A stretch of 64,000 nt of DNA. It comes from Candidatus Amarobacter glycogenicus. Its GTDB lineage: Bacteria; Chloroflexota; Dehalococcoidia; Tepidiformales; Tepidiformaceae. Made by a program: the position numbers and the translations under genes. The notes under the pieces are model-generated. The model worked only from the letters and a program-made list of their open reading frames with translations. It was not told the origin of the DNA and made no database searches. Position 1 is the stretch's first letter. Each line of letters opens with the position of its first letter. The stretch lies in assembly GCA_016719395.1 (NCBI GenBank), contig JADJZF010000001.1, positions 248,001 to 312,000 on the forward strand, written 5' to 3'. Positions 29,895 to 39,547 of the stretch are shown piece by piece.

Positions 29895-30932
29895 ATGATG
29901 AGCCGCCATCACCATTCCGCGAGGGTGTTCCTGCGAGGCCGCGTCTTGCCGTCCATCCTGGGGTTGGCCGGGCTCCTCGCAGTGGCTTGCGGCGGCGGGG
30001 ACGAAATCGAACTCATCCCTCCGCCCGGTTCGCCAACAGCCCGGCCGGCGGCGACCGCCACGGCCGAACCACTCGCAGCACCGACCGAACTTCGGGTCGC
30101 CTACATCAACCTCATGAGCCCCCTCGCCCTCGACGCAACCAACACGACGCCCTCCGATACGTTCGAACAGCGGCTCTGGATCGTCATCGAGGAGTTGAAG
30201 GCGTTCAAACCGGACCTGCTCGCCTTCAGCGAGGTGACCGACACCAAGGCACACGGCAAGGTCGCATCGGTGCTGGCCCGGGAACTGAAGATGGAGCCGC
30301 TGTACGTCCGCGCCAAGCCCTGGTTCGCGGGGACGACTCAGGAACAGGGCGATGCGATCGTGAAAAGCGCGGGCTTTGAGGAGGGGGAGCTCATCCTGGT
30401 GAACGGGACCCGGTTCCCCAACAGTGAGGGTGAGCGGAAGTGGTTGAACCCGCGCACTTCGGAGGGGGAAGTCGCGGCCGCACTCTGGATGCGCCTGAAG
30501 GGCCCCGAGCCGGTGGGCGTCATCGACGTCTTCGTTTCGCACCTCACCGGCACTGATGCGCGGGTCCGCACTCAGCAGGCCGCAGACTTGGCAGCGTTCA
30601 TCACTTCCAAGCGTGGGACGGGGCCGGTGATCGTCCTCGGCGACCTGGGAGACCCACCGGGTTCAGCCACCGAGAAAGCACTCCTCGACGCCGGGCTGCA
30701 CGATCTCCTTGCGAACTCGACCATCGGGACCTGCTGCCGGGAGTCAGTCGTGAGCGAACAACCCCAACTGACTGTCCGCCATGACTACATCCTTAGCTCC
30801 GGCTGGAGGACCTCCGAACTCGCGGTCTTCGGCGACCAGCCGAAGACACTCCCGGACGGGACGGTGGTCTACGCGAGCGACCACAACGGCATCAGGGCGG
30901 CATTTCCCATCCTCGCGAGCTACCTCCCCTGA
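29895..30932 (+). CDS. Lipoprotein with endonuclease/exonuclease/phosphatase (EEP) domain
   Basis: 345 residues. Basic leader, hydrophobic stretch and lipobox AVAC (Cys32 from ATG 29895; ATG 29898 also possible), followed by a Pro/Thr/Ala linker typical of surface lipoproteins. The EEP fold is indicated by LRVAYINLMSP, the metal-binding glutamate in LLAFSEVTDTK, VIVLGDLGDPPGSA, and the terminal SDHNGIRAAF with the catalytic Asp/His pair. Such domains are Mg-dependent phosphodiesterases or nucleases; extracellular substrate unknown. Divergent from the T-box leader of ileS. Confidence 0.82.
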   Translation: MMSRHHHSARVFLRGRVLPSILGLAGLLAVACGGGDEIELIPPPGSPTARPAATATAEPLAAPTELRVAYINLMSPLALDATNTTPSDTFEQRLWIVIEELKAFKPDLLAFSEVTDTKAHGKVASVLARELKMEPLYVRAKPWFAGTTQEQGDAIVKSAGFEEGELILVNGTRFPNSEGERKWLNPRTSEGEVAAALWMRLKGPEPVGVIDVFVSHLTGTDARVRTQQAADLAAFITSKRGTGPVIVLGDLGDPPGSATEKALLDAGLHDLLANSTIGTCCRESVVSEQPQLTVRHDYILSSGWRTSELAVFGDQPKTLPDGTVVYASDHNGIRAAFPILASYLP

Positions 30933-31007
30933 CTTTCGGCGGTCCGTTCACACGCTTATCTTGACCGGCCCCGTATGCTGCGCACGAACTCAACGGAGGA
31001 ACTGTGC

Positions 31008-31667
31008 ATGGCGATTGCGGCGAGTAGCGCCTCATCCTATCCCGTAAGCATCGAAGTCGACCCGACGACCGACCCTCGGAACAAGTTGACGGTTGCTTTC
31101 CGGATCATCCTTTCGATTCCCCATGCGTTGCTGGTTGGCGGTTTCATCAGCTTCGGTGCGGTCTTCTACCAGACAGACCTCGGGAACTTCGGCGGCGCGT
31201 TGAACGCCGGAGTCCTGGGTGCGGTCGCCGGCATCTGCGCCGTGATTTCTTGGTTCGCGATCCTCTTCGCGAACCAGCATCCCCAGGGCCTGCGAGACCT
31301 GGGCACCTTCTACCTGCGGTGGAAAGTGCGCGCGATGGCCTACATGGCGCTCTTCCGGGACGAATACCCGCCCTTCGGCGATTCCGAATACCCTTCCCGG
31401 CTCCATGTCGACCTGGCTGAATTCCCGCGCGACAAGCTCTCTGTGGGCCTGCGGATCATCTACGTGATCCCGCACGCCATCTGCCTGTTCTTCCTCGGTA
31501 TCGGCTGGTTCGTGACCAGCGTCATCGCGTGGTTCGCCATCTTGATCACAGGCGAGTATCCGCAGGGCCTCTACAACTTCGGCATGGGCGTCTTCCGCTG
31601 GCAGATGCGCGTCGAGGCGTATATGCTGCTGCTCGTCGACCAGTACCCGCCCTTCTCACTGGAGTAG
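31008..31667 (+). CDS. DUF4389 domain membrane protein
   Basis: 219 residues, ATG 31008 preceded by GGAGGA. Two DUF4389 units: TM segments around ILSIPHALLVGGFISFGAVF and IIYVIPHAICLFFLGIGWFV, each followed by the paired motif WFAILF/WFAILI and the YPPF endings (DEYPPFGD, DQYPPFSLE). Third member of this family in the window and closest in size to the 9427-10002 gene. Stand-alone transcription unit downstream of the EEP lipoprotein. Function unknown. Confidence 0.75.
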   Translation: MAIAASSASSYPVSIEVDPTTDPRNKLTVAFRIILSIPHALLVGGFISFGAVFYQTDLGNFGGALNAGVLGAVAGICAVISWFAILFANQHPQGLRDLGTFYLRWKVRAMAYMALFRDEYPPFGDSEYPSRLHVDLAEFPRDKLSVGLRIIYVIPHAICLFFLGIGWFVTSVIAWFAILITGEYPQGLYNFGMGVFRWQMRVEAYMLLLVDQYPPFSLE

Positions 31668-31746
31668 CCATCGTTCACGCTCCGCGGGTCCTCTGGCGCC
31701 GACGGAGGACTGCGCTTCGAATGCGCAGCCCTCCCTGTGACGCCTC

Positions 31747-32697
31747 CTACCGCCCGGTAGTGGTGAGGCCGCCGAGGAGCGTCGCCGGGTCGAGGATGAT
31801 GCCCTGGCCGGACGGGATCAGGGCGATCTGAATGTTGTCGGCGAGTTTTTCCAGCGCCTGGAACTGGATCACTTCCGGCGTCAGCGAGGCGGCGAGCGCC
31901 TTGTTCGCGTCTGCCTGGCCGTTGGCGCGCTCGCGGATGGCGTTGGCGTCGCCCTTTGCCGTCTCGACGGCCTGTTCGGCCTCGAACTGCTTCTGCTTCA
32001 CTTTCTCCTGTTCGCGAAGAGCGTCCTGGGTCGCGATTTGTTTCTTCTCGATGGCGGACTTGAATTCCGGCGAAAAGTCGATGTTTTCGATCAGCAGGTC
32101 GTTGATGGTGATGGACCGTGCCTTGAGGTCCGCGGCCAGGCGGTCGCGCACGGCGACGCGGATGGACTCGCGGTTGGGTGCGACATCGACACTGGTGTAC
32201 TTGACGGTCTCTTCCTTCAGGAAGTTCGCGACCCGCGGTTCGATCAGGACATCGAACCAGTTGGGGCCGACTTCACGGAACAATTTCTGGACCTGATCCT
32301 TCGAGACGGAAAAGTTGACGGCCACCGTCATGAAGACGTCCTGGGTCTCCTTCGAGAATGCCGAGATGTTCTCAAATCGCTGGCGCTGGACGCGCACCGA
32401 CTCGATACGCAGAGACTGCCACGGAGCGATGATCTGGAGGCCTTCGTCCTTTTGGCCAACGATTTCGCCGAACTGGTAGACCACGCCGACATGGCCGGCC
32501 TCAATCGGTTTCACGGCGGCGAGTACGGTGTGGAGTCCGGCCCAGAGGACGAACAAGGCTCCCGCAGCCATCATCGCGATCATCCCGCGGAAGCGTTCGG
32601 GCGAACCCGGGTTGGCACCGGACCGCGCCGCCCGCCCAACGAAAAAGACGGCGCCGCAGATTACCAGCGCCAGGACCATGCTCACTACCCAGCTCAT
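31747..32697 (-). CDS. SPFH/band 7 (prohibitin-like) membrane protein
   Basis: 316 residues from ATG 32697, which has a GGGAGGT site; the frame extends upstream into hepT but without SPFH similarity. Two hydrophobic segments (about residues 2-20 and 39-60) precede the SPFH domain (KPIEAGHVGVVYQFGEIVG ... INDLLIENIDFSPEF) and a long charged coiled coil (EKKQIATQDALREQEKVKQKQ region). Prohibitin-like proteins oligomerise in membranes and often regulate FtsH-type proteases or membrane microdomains. No protease or NfeD partner lies next to it. Confidence 0.92.
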   Translation of the reverse strand: MSWVVSMVLALVICGAVFFVGRAARSGANPGSPERFRGMIAMMAAGALFVLWAGLHTVLAAVKPIEAGHVGVVYQFGEIVGQKDEGLQIIAPWQSLRIESVRVQRQRFENISAFSKETQDVFMTVAVNFSVSKDQVQKLFREVGPNWFDVLIEPRVANFLKEETVKYTSVDVAPNRESIRVAVRDRLAADLKARSITINDLLIENIDFSPEFKSAIEKKQIATQDALREQEKVKQKQFEAEQAVETAKGDANAIRERANGQADANKALAASLTPEVIQFQALEKLADNIQIALIPSGQGIILDPATLLGGLTTTGR

Positions 32698-32780
32698 GGG
32701 CGTACCTCCCCGACCGGTTCTCCCGGCATGGTAGCCGATTGTTGCGATGGGCCCGTGTGACGCCCGCGATTGAGGGCAGC

Positions 32781-33136
32781 CTATTCGGTTGGTGGAGCCT
32801 GTGCAGCGAGCACTTCGCGTAGCTGGGCCGCCAGCGGGGCAAGGTCGTTTCGACGACCTGATGAAGAATGTCGACACTCGCTACGTCATAGCCGTGGATC
32901 AGGACGTGGCGCATTCCGATGATCTCCCGCCAGGGGACCTCAGGGTGCGCGTCTCGAAGCGCCTGTGGCAGGCGTGTCGCTGCTTCGCCTATGACCTCGA
33001 CCAGCCTCGTGAGAGCGAGAAGCAGGACGCGGTCGACTTCCAGGTCATCGACTGACTTGCCTATGCCGAAGCGCACGGCGTCTTCCGCATAATCAATCAT
33101 CTGTTGGAGCGTGACGGCGGGGTCATGCCGCGACAT
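32781..33136 (-). CDS. HepT-like toxin (DUF86, HEPN RNase), frameshifted
   Basis: Partner of the MNT gene just upstream, overlapping it by 14 bases. The HEPN signature R-x4-H-x-Y is intact in MRHVLIHGYDV (near residue 82). In the given frame the protein runs on past ETTLP into unrelated sequence to 32501; shifting one base at the GGGG (plus, 32836-32839) gives PLAAQLREVLAAQAPPTE and a stop at 32781-32783, a normal HepT length of 118. HepT toxins are RNases silenced by AMPylation by their MNT partner. Confidence 0.8.
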
Positions 33137-33428
33137 ACAGCGCTTCGGCTTCGGCGAGCACCTGTTCGCGAATGTACTTGTTCAGCCCCCGGGTCGTCAC
33201 GAAGTCCACGGGCCGGCCCAGGATCGTCGCCAGTTCGTCGGCCATCGAAACGAATGCGAAGCCGGGCACGTGCCCAACCTCGAACTCCACGAGGACATCC
33301 ACGTCGCTCTCGGGGCCGAAATCGTCGCGAAGCACCGATCCGAAGAGCGAGAGTCGGCGGATCCAATTCCAGCGGCAGAACTCTTCCAACCGTTCTTTCG
33401 GCATGGTGAGCCGGTGGTCGGTGTCCAT
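33123..33428 (-). CDS. MntA-like nucleotidyltransferase antitoxin
   Basis: 101 residues. The minimal nucleotidyltransferase motif GS-x10-D-x-D is exact (GSVLRDDFGPESDVD, near residues 30-44), followed by VLVEF with the third metal ligand position. It precedes and overlaps the HepT gene, the usual HEPN/MNT toxin-antitoxin order in which MntA AMPylates the HepT tyrosine next to its active site. Confidence 0.87.
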   Translation of the reverse strand: MDTDHRLTMPKERLEEFCRWNWIRRLSLFGSVLRDDFGPESDVDVLVEFEVGHVPGFAFVSMADELATILGRPVDFVTTRGLNKYIREQVLAEAEALYVAA

Positions 33429-33531
33429 ACCGGAAGTATCGCACGACGGGAGTAATGCCGGGGCCCGGTCCCCGCCTGTTCGCGTTTCCGGCTATGCTCC
33501 CGCAGACCTGAATGCCCCGGAGGACCATGCC

Positions 33532-33933
33532 ATGGGCGTCAAATTGACCAAGGACTCTATCGATCTCGGCATCGTCGTCAGCGATGGGCCAAAGGCTCTT
33601 GCCTTCTATCGAGACACGCTCGGATTCGAACATGTCGCCGACACGCCTATGGCAGGCGGCGGCACGATGCACCGATTGATGTGCGGGACGAGCCTGATCA
33701 AAGTGATCTCCGGTTCCAACCCGGCCGCGGAGGCCGCTCCCGGGGGCATCGCGGGGGCCTTCGGCTACCGCTACTGGACGATTTCGGTGTCGAACATCGC
33801 CGAAGTCATCAAAGCCTGCGCGAAGGGCGGCTACAAGGTGGCCGTCGGTGTCCGCGAAATCCGCCCAGGCGTGACCATCGCTATCGTTGAAGACCCGGAC
33901 GGGAACTGGGTCGAGTTCCTCCAGGCGAGCTGA
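33532..33933 (+). CDS. VOC (glyoxalase-like) family protein
   Basis: 133 residues, ATG 33532 with CCGGAGG upstream. The two beta-alpha-beta-beta-beta modules of the vicinal oxygen chelate fold are visible: IDLGIVVSDGPKALAFYRDTLGF and the second half YWTISVSNIAEVIKACAKGG, ending DPDGNWVEFLQ with the typical metal-binding glutamate. Metal-dependent lyase, isomerase or dioxygenase; substrate unknown. Lies 88 bases upstream of the LLM oxidoreductase on the same strand, possibly one transcript. Confidence 0.87.
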   Translation: MGVKLTKDSIDLGIVVSDGPKALAFYRDTLGFEHVADTPMAGGGTMHRLMCGTSLIKVISGSNPAAEAAPGGIAGAFGYRYWTISVSNIAEVIKACAKGGYKVAVGVREIRPGVTIAIVEDPDGNWVEFLQAS

Positions 33934-34021
33934 CGGCCACTGGAGTGCCACCGCTGCGGGCTGCTCCTGCCTCCGGCCTGGGTCGGCCGGAGGCGAGCCG
34001 AAGACGAACAGGAGACGTGAG

Positions 34022-34879
34022 ATGGAAATCGGTGTTGTCTTTCCCCAGAGCGAGATCGGCAGCGACCCTGCGGTCATCAGGGACTTCGCCCAGGCGGTCG
34101 AGGCCCTTGGGTACTCCCACCTGCTGACCTACGACCACGTCCTCGGCGCACACCCGGACCGGGAACCGCGCCTGATCGGGCCGTACACGCACGAGACGAG
34201 TTTCCACGAGCCGTTCGTGCTCTTCGGTTTCCTTGCCGCACACACGCAGCGGATCGGCCTGGTGACCGGCATCATTATCCTTCCCCAGCGGCAGACGGCA
34301 CTCGTCGCAAAGCAGGCCGCGGAGGTGGACATTCTCTCGGGCGGCCGCCTTCGGCTCGGCATCGGCACTGGCTGGAACTACGTCGAGTACGACGCGCTGA
34401 ACGAGGACTTCCACAACCGCGGCAAACGCCAGGAGGAACAGGTCACCTTGCTCCGCAAGCTCTGGGCCGAGCCGGTCGTCGATTTCACCGGGAAGTGGCA
34501 CCGGATCGACCGCGCAGGCCTGAAGCCGCTGCCGAACCGGCGGATCCCCATCTGGTTCGGCGGCAACAACGAGCAGGTGTTCAGGCGCGCTGCCCGCCTC
34601 GGCGACGGCCTCATTCCGCAGTTCCTCCCGAACGATGCGGGCCGCGCAACGTTGGAGCGCATCGATGGCTACCTGGCCTCGCACGGCCGCTCGCGTGCCG
34701 AATTCGGCATCGAAGCCCAGGTGAACTTCGGCGCCGGGCCGGAAAAGTGGGCGTCACACGCCGATGCGTGGCGAGTACTTGGAGCCAACTACGTTTGCGT
34801 AAGGACAATGAACGCCGGGTTGGAGACGCCCCAGGAGCACATTGACGCCATCCGCAGGTACAAAGCTGAGGTCGGCTGA
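34022..34879 (+). CDS. LLM-class F420/FMN-dependent oxidoreductase
   Basis: 285 residues from ATG 34022, with an AGGAG site. Luciferase-like TIM barrel: VVFPQSEIGSDPAVIRDFAQ at the N-terminus, TYDHVLGAHP, the TGIIILPQRQTALVAKQAAE and GGRLRLGIGTGWNYVEY strands, and IPIWFGGNN. These segments are typical of F420-dependent family members. The substrate is unknown. The short-chain dehydrogenase next door converges on it with an 11-base gap. Confidence 0.9.
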   Translation: MEIGVVFPQSEIGSDPAVIRDFAQAVEALGYSHLLTYDHVLGAHPDREPRLIGPYTHETSFHEPFVLFGFLAAHTQRIGLVTGIIILPQRQTALVAKQAAEVDILSGGRLRLGIGTGWNYVEYDALNEDFHNRGKRQEEQVTLLRKLWAEPVVDFTGKWHRIDRAGLKPLPNRRIPIWFGGNNEQVFRRAARLGDGLIPQFLPNDAGRATLERIDGYLASHGRSRAEFGIEAQVNFGAGPEKWASHADAWRVLGANYVCVRTMNAGLETPQEHIDAIRRYKAEVG

Positions 34880-34890
34880 CGAAGAGCCGC

Positions 34891-35655
34891 CTAACGGGCG
34901 GTGTATCCGCCGTCGACGGGGAGGACCACGCCGGTGATGAACGAGGCCGCCGGGCTGGCGAGGAACGCCACGGCGGCGGCGACTTCTTCCGGCTGGCCGA
35001 GCCGGCCCATGGGATGGATCGACTCAAGGTAGCGCTGGTATTCCTGTTCGCTCCGCATCATCTCGGTCATCGGCGTGAAGATGTAGCCCGGGGCGACGGC
35101 GTTGACGCGCACCCCCCGGCGCGCGTAGGTAATGGCGAACTGGCGGGTGAGGCCGACGACGCCGTGCTTGGCCGCGGTATAGGCGCCCGCGCCTGCCTGG
35201 ACCGGGATTTCGGTGGCCGGCGCCGGCCCGGTGAGACCGACAAGCCCGGCCACGGATGCGGTGTTGATGATCGCTCCGCCGCCGCGCTGGCTCAGGAGTT
35301 CGGCGCCGTGGAAGAGCCCGTGGTAAACCCCGTTGAGGTTGACGGCGATAGTCCGGTCCCAGCCGGCTCCGCCTCCGACACCGGCGTTGTTGACGACGAC
35401 GTTCAATCCGCCGAGGTCGCGGACGGTCTTCTGGAGGGCTTCGATGACAGCCTCCTCCGAGGACACGTCAAGGGTGACGGCAGCGGCCGCGCCGCCATGC
35501 TCGGCGATTGCCGCGGCGGTATCCCGGGCGGCGTCGCCGTCGATGTCAGCGCACATGATCGCCGACCCCGATGCGGCCATCTGGAGCGCCGATGCCCGGC
35601 CGATGCCCGATCCCGCGCCGGTGATAAGTGAGACGAGTCCGTTGAGGTCGGGCAT
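34891..35655 (-). CDS. Short-chain dehydrogenase/reductase (SDR)
   Basis: 254 residues. Classical SDR pattern: cofactor motif TGAGSGIG (about residues 12-19), NNAG at about 87-90, catalytic serine in NTASVAGLVG, and YTAAK (Y-x3-K) in the active site. An acidic residue after the second strand (CADIDG) suggests NAD preference. ATG 35655 is chosen because the family begins here; the open frame continues to 35706. Substrate unknown. Confidence 0.93.
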   Translation of the reverse strand: MPDLNGLVSLITGAGSGIGRASALQMAASGSAIMCADIDGDAARDTAAAIAEHGGAAAAVTLDVSSEEAVIEALQKTVRDLGGLNVVVNNAGVGGGAGWDRTIAVNLNGVYHGLFHGAELLSQRGGGAIINTASVAGLVGLTGPAPATEIPVQAGAGAYTAAKHGVVGLTRQFAITYARRGVRVNAVAPGYIFTPMTEMMRSEQEYQRYLESIHPMGRLGQPEEVAAAVAFLASPAASFITGVVLPVDGGYTAR

Positions 35656-35766
35656 TGGGGCACCCCCTTGAGCTGGTGCGGGAAGCCTAGGCGATTCGGG
35701 CGGCAATGCGCCAACGCTTCACTTTCGCGCGCGGGAATGACCGTGAGCGTTGTCGGACAGGTAGGC

Positions 35767-36117
35767 TCAGTTCGAGGCTGGAGTGGCGGTTGCGGTGCCG
35801 GCACTGACCTTCAGCACCTGGCCGATGGCGATCTCGTCCGCATCGGACAGGCCGTTCAGGGAGACAAGTGCTTCGACGGTTGTGCCGAATCGCTGGGCTA
35901 TCTCAGAGAGCGTGTCACCCGCGACGATCGTGTACGTCCCATCGGCGGAAACGGTCGCCGTCGGACTTGCGGGAGTGGCCGTGCGATCACCGGCGACCTG
36001 CTGTGTGGACGTGTTGGTCGCGGGAGGGACCGTGTTTGTGGGGGTTTCGGGGCTCGCGCCACCCCCGCCGCAGGCCGCGGCTGTGAACAGCAACAGGAGG
36101 GGAAGGAAGCGGTGCAC
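35767..36117 (-). CDS. Small LysM-domain lipoprotein
   Basis: 116 residues from GTG 36117 (ATG 36153 gives 12 more charged residues). Signal with lipobox AAAC, a Thr/Pro-rich linker, and one C-terminal LysM domain (YTIVAGDTLSEIAQRFG ... IAIGQVLKV), which binds peptidoglycan N-acetylglucosamine. A wall-associated surface protein; no catalytic domain. Confidence 0.83.
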   Translation of the reverse strand: MHRFLPLLLLFTAAACGGGGASPETPTNTVPPATNTSTQQVAGDRTATPASPTATVSADGTYTIVAGDTLSEIAQRFGTTVEALVSLNGLSDADEIAIGQVLKVSAGTATATPASN

Positions 36118-36204
36118 TCCGCGGCCCCTTTCGCAGGCGGGAGCGTATGGCATAGCGCGATGCCCTGTAAACGGTCTCTGGTTAAGGACGCCCGGGGAGA
36201 GGGC

Positions 36205-36549
36205 TCACTCGGCCGCGGTAAGCCACTTTTCGGCCCAGGCCGAGATGCCGCCCACGATCGCCTCGAGTTCACGACCCTTCTCTGTGAGGTCGTATTCGAT
36301 GCGTACCGGGACTTCCGGGTACACCGTCCGCTTCACGACACCGGCTTGCTCCAGCTCTCGGAGCCGCTCTGAAAGGAGGCGGTCCGAAAGACCGGGAACG
36401 CGCGCGAGGACTTCGCCGAAACGATTTGAGCCGGTCAGGAGGGCTCGTACGATCGCGCCGGTCCAACGCCTGCCGATGAGTTCCACCGCATCCTGAAACA
36501 CCGGGCAATACGCGGAAAACATGGGCTGGGCGGCGACATCACCATTCAT
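36205..36549 (-). CDS. HxlR family transcriptional regulator
   Basis: 114 residues, the compact HxlR form: CPVFQDAVELIGRRWTGAIV with the N-terminal cysteine often used for redox or aldehyde sensing, FGEVLARVPGLSDRLLSERL recognition helix and YDLTEKGREL wing. It diverges from the YceI gene across a 117-base region that holds inverted repeats overlapping a TTGACA element, so it very likely represses yceI and itself. Confidence 0.9.
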   Translation of the reverse strand: MNGDVAAQPMFSAYCPVFQDAVELIGRRWTGAIVRALLTGSNRFGEVLARVPGLSDRLLSERLRELEQAGVVKRTVYPEVPVRIEYDLTEKGRELEAIVGGISAWAEKWLTAAE

Positions 36550-36584
36550 GGGGCCGATTCTACCACGTTCCGCACTTATTTTCT

Positions 36585-36655
36585 GTAACTTGCTTGACAG
36601 AGAGAAGTTACGAACGGTACCTTGGTTTCACTACGTAGCCAAGCTACTTAAAGTA
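36585..36655. promoter_or_regulatory. HxlR/YceI divergent control region with two operator-like palindromes
   Basis: GTAACTT (36585-36591) and AAGTTAC (36605-36611) form perfect 7-base arms that bracket TTGACA (36594-36599), a good -35 for the YceI gene. A second palindrome TACTT-A-AAGTA (36645-36655) sits just upstream of the YceI start, and CTTGG/CCAAG arms (36621-36643) lie between them. The ACTT/AAGT half-site recurs beside the other HxlR gene (18556). Confidence 0.6.
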
Positions 36656-36666
36656 AGGAATCAACG

Positions 36667-37215
36667 ATGACAACCGCAACCAGCCCCGCCGTTTCCACCT
36701 ATGCCCTCGAGCCGGCCCACTCGTCGGTCGAATTCGCCATCAAGCACATGCTCATCGCCACCACGAAGGGGCGATTCCAGGACTTCCAGGTGACTGCCGA
36801 AGTCGACGAGGCAAACTTCGCAAACTCGTCGGCCACGGTCCGCATCGCCGCTGCGAGCATCGATACGCGTCACGCGGACCGGGATGCCCACCTCCGCTCC
36901 GCCGACTTCCTGGATGTCGAGAACCATCCCGAACTGACCTTCGTCACGCGCAGAATCGAGCCGAAGGGCGGCGACTGGCGCGTGGCCGGCGACCTCACGG
37001 TCCGCGGTGTGACGCGCGAAGTGGTGCTGGATGGCGAGGTCAGCGGTCCCGTGACCGACCCCTGGGGCGGCAGCCGGATCGGCGTGAGTCTCACCGGGAA
37101 GGTGAACCGCAAAGAGTTCGGCATGGTCTGGAACGCGGCCCTCGATGCCGGCGGATTCGTGTTGGCGGATGACGTGAGGCTCGCCATCGAGATCGAACTG
37201 CTCAAGCAGGCATAG
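36667..37215 (+). CDS. YceI family protein
   Basis: 182 residues. YceI lipocalin-like barrel: YALEPAHSSVEFAIKHMLIA, GRFQDFQVT, ASIDTRHADRDAHLRSADFLD and ELTFVTRRIEPKGG are the classic strands. Members bind isoprenoid or other amphipathic molecules. No signal peptide is present, so this one should be cytoplasmic, unlike E. coli YceI. Divergent from and probably controlled by the HxlR-type regulator. Confidence 0.93.
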   Translation: MTTATSPAVSTYALEPAHSSVEFAIKHMLIATTKGRFQDFQVTAEVDEANFANSSATVRIAAASIDTRHADRDAHLRSADFLDVENHPELTFVTRRIEPKGGDWRVAGDLTVRGVTREVVLDGEVSGPVTDPWGGSRIGVSLTGKVNRKEFGMVWNAALDAGGFVLADDVRLAIEIELLKQA

Positions 37216-37370
37216 ACTCTTCGAGGGACGCGAACCCGGAACTGGTCCGGCATCGCCTGGTGCCGGACCAGTTCGCCGCAGCGCTGTCCACTCGCCGTCC
37301 ACCCGAACCCGCGTCACTCCCGGCGTTCCCTGTGCCATTCCCAGATAAGAAACCAATCGGGAGGTGCAAG

Positions 37371-39391
37371 GTGAATCGCACGTTGTTGTTCGTCCTCGCC
37401 ATGGCGGCGATCGCCGCCGCAGCCTGTTCCGGCTCGCGAGAGGCCGGCGCGGATGCCGTTGCCGTGCCCGGTGTCTCGCGCGATGCCACGCCGGCACAGG
37501 CGCCCACTGGCAATCTCTGGCTCCTCGCCTTCGCGTCGAACCTCTCCGACTCCACAGGGGCGAGTTGCCGCTATGCCGACGCCTCGGGCTGCGACATCTA
37601 CACGGTTGTCTACGATGCCACCACCGGCGACGTCAGCGACTTGCGTAAGGTGGCCGGCGCGGCCGGCGTGGGTGACTGGTTTCCGTCGCTTTCGCCTGAT
37701 GGCTGCTGGGTAGCCCACAACGCCGACTCGGAAACAACCGGTCGGCCGCGACCGTGACCCACCTGGCGACGGGCACGACGACCCGAGTCGCCGATGCATC
37801 CCGATTTCCTGACTGGGCGCCGGACGGTGCGAGCATCGCCTGGGCGTCGAACGCCCCCGGCGCCCAGGACCTGTTGGTCGCTCCCGCGACAGCGGATTGT
37901 GCGAAGGGCGAACTCACCCTCGGAGCGAGGACGCTGGTGACTCATGAGTCCGGCGGGTCCAAGTCTGGCGACCCGGACTTCTTCCCCGATGGGCGCTCGC
38001 TCTCATTCCATATCGACCCGGGCAAAACGACTCCGGCCCAATCGGCGGTGATCAACATCGACGGTTCTGGCCTGCAGCCGATCACCCCGAATAACGGCAT
38101 GGGCCATACGGCAGTGCGGCCGGACGGCATGGCGATAGCCGCCAGTTCTTCCCAGGCGCCAGTCATCGTCCTCATCGAACGCTCGGGAGACGGCTGGGCC
38201 GCTCCAAGGACCATCCTGCGAGCGGGGACGCCCGCCTCGTACGCGTCCTACGACCCGCGCTATGCGTCGTGCTCGAACATCATTTTCTACTACCCCGCAT
38301 GGCTCGACTCCGACCACCTGGTCTACGGCGTCGGCTGCGGCGAGTCCGGGACCCCAACCTTCACGCACCTGTTCATGACGGACGTTTCGACGCCCGGGGC
38401 AACCGAAACCGTCGACCTTGGTTCGATGGTCGAGGACCTGGCGGGTGCCGCTGGGAAGGACTTCGTGACCGCCTCGGCCATCCCGTTGCCGGCCGGTTAC
38501 CAGCGAGGTGTCGGCTCCACGGTGGCGCCGCCATTGGATGACGGCACGGTCTACCTCAGCTTCGTGACCCACAACGAAGAACCGAACATTCGCCAACCGG
38601 AGTACCTGGGTGACCAGGCGTTCTACCTGGAGAACCGCGAAATCTTGCGCCAACTGGTCGAACTCTTCACGGCCAGGGGCGTGGCCTATGACTTCCAGAC
38701 GGACTGGAACTTCCTGCAGGCAGTGGCCCGCTACGACACGCCCGCCGTCATGGCGTCCACCGGGGGAATGAACATCATCCAGTGGATGGCCTCGAAGGGC
38801 GTTTCGATTGACCCCCATGCGCATGAGTCGAAGTACTCCTACGCCGATGTGGCCGCCATCATCCGTTCGCTTGGCGTAGAACCATCGGGCGTGGTCGGCG
38901 GGTTCCTCTACGAACCAGTGGCCGATGCCGACTGGGAGCGCTTCCAGGATGGCACGATGCGGAGCACGGCATTCCCGTCACAGACATGGACGCCAACCAC
39001 CCTGTGGGGCGCCGCCACGATGCTCCACCAGGGCAATGACGACCTTGCTTCCGGGGTCTGGAGGCCCCTCGATGCTGCCCACTTCTCCATCGACGACCCG
39101 AACTCGGACCTCGCGTACATCGGCAACTGCACCAGCTCAGTCGAAGGCGTCGAAGCACTCGTCGACGACCTCGAATCCGGTGCGGCGCCTGCCGGCGGGT
39201 TCTACACCGCTTCGATCTTCCTCCCCCAGGGGCAGTTCGACGAGAACACCGTTGCCCGCGCGGCAGCGATGCTCGACCGGCTCAGCGATGAAGTCGCCGC
39301 TGGGAGCGTGGTCTTCAAGACGCTCCCCGAAGTAGCCGAGCTCTGGGAGGAGGACTACGGTGCGGAGCCTTCGCGGTACGTGTGCCAGTAG
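37371..39391 (+). CDS. Lipoprotein with TolB-like beta-propeller and deacetylase-like domain, frameshifted
   Basis: GTG 37371 has a GGGAGGTG site and starts a lipoprotein signal (lipobox AAAC, Cys19). The first frame reads to WVAHNADSE and then runs into a stop at 37755. The other frame continues NNRSAATVTHLATG ... FPDWAPDGASIAWAS, which is the next blade of the same PD40-type propeller. One missing A in GAAAC (37731-37735) joins them into about 673 residues. The C-terminal half (from about VYLSFVTHNEE, with YLENREILRQLVELF and IDPHAHESKYSY) resembles polysaccharide deacetylase-type (NodB-like) barrels. Likely acts on a surface glycan. Confidence 0.75.
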
Positions 39392-39547
39392 GCCGCGGTG
39401 AACGCCTCGCTCGCACGTTGCGGCGGCCCTGTGGCCGCCGGCGCCTCCTTCCGCAACCCCCCGGTGCAACCGGGACGCTCGCCAGCAGCGCGCTTCACGT
39501 TGCTTGACCGAACCCTGTACCCTACCCGCGGCACCGGGACCAGCTGA

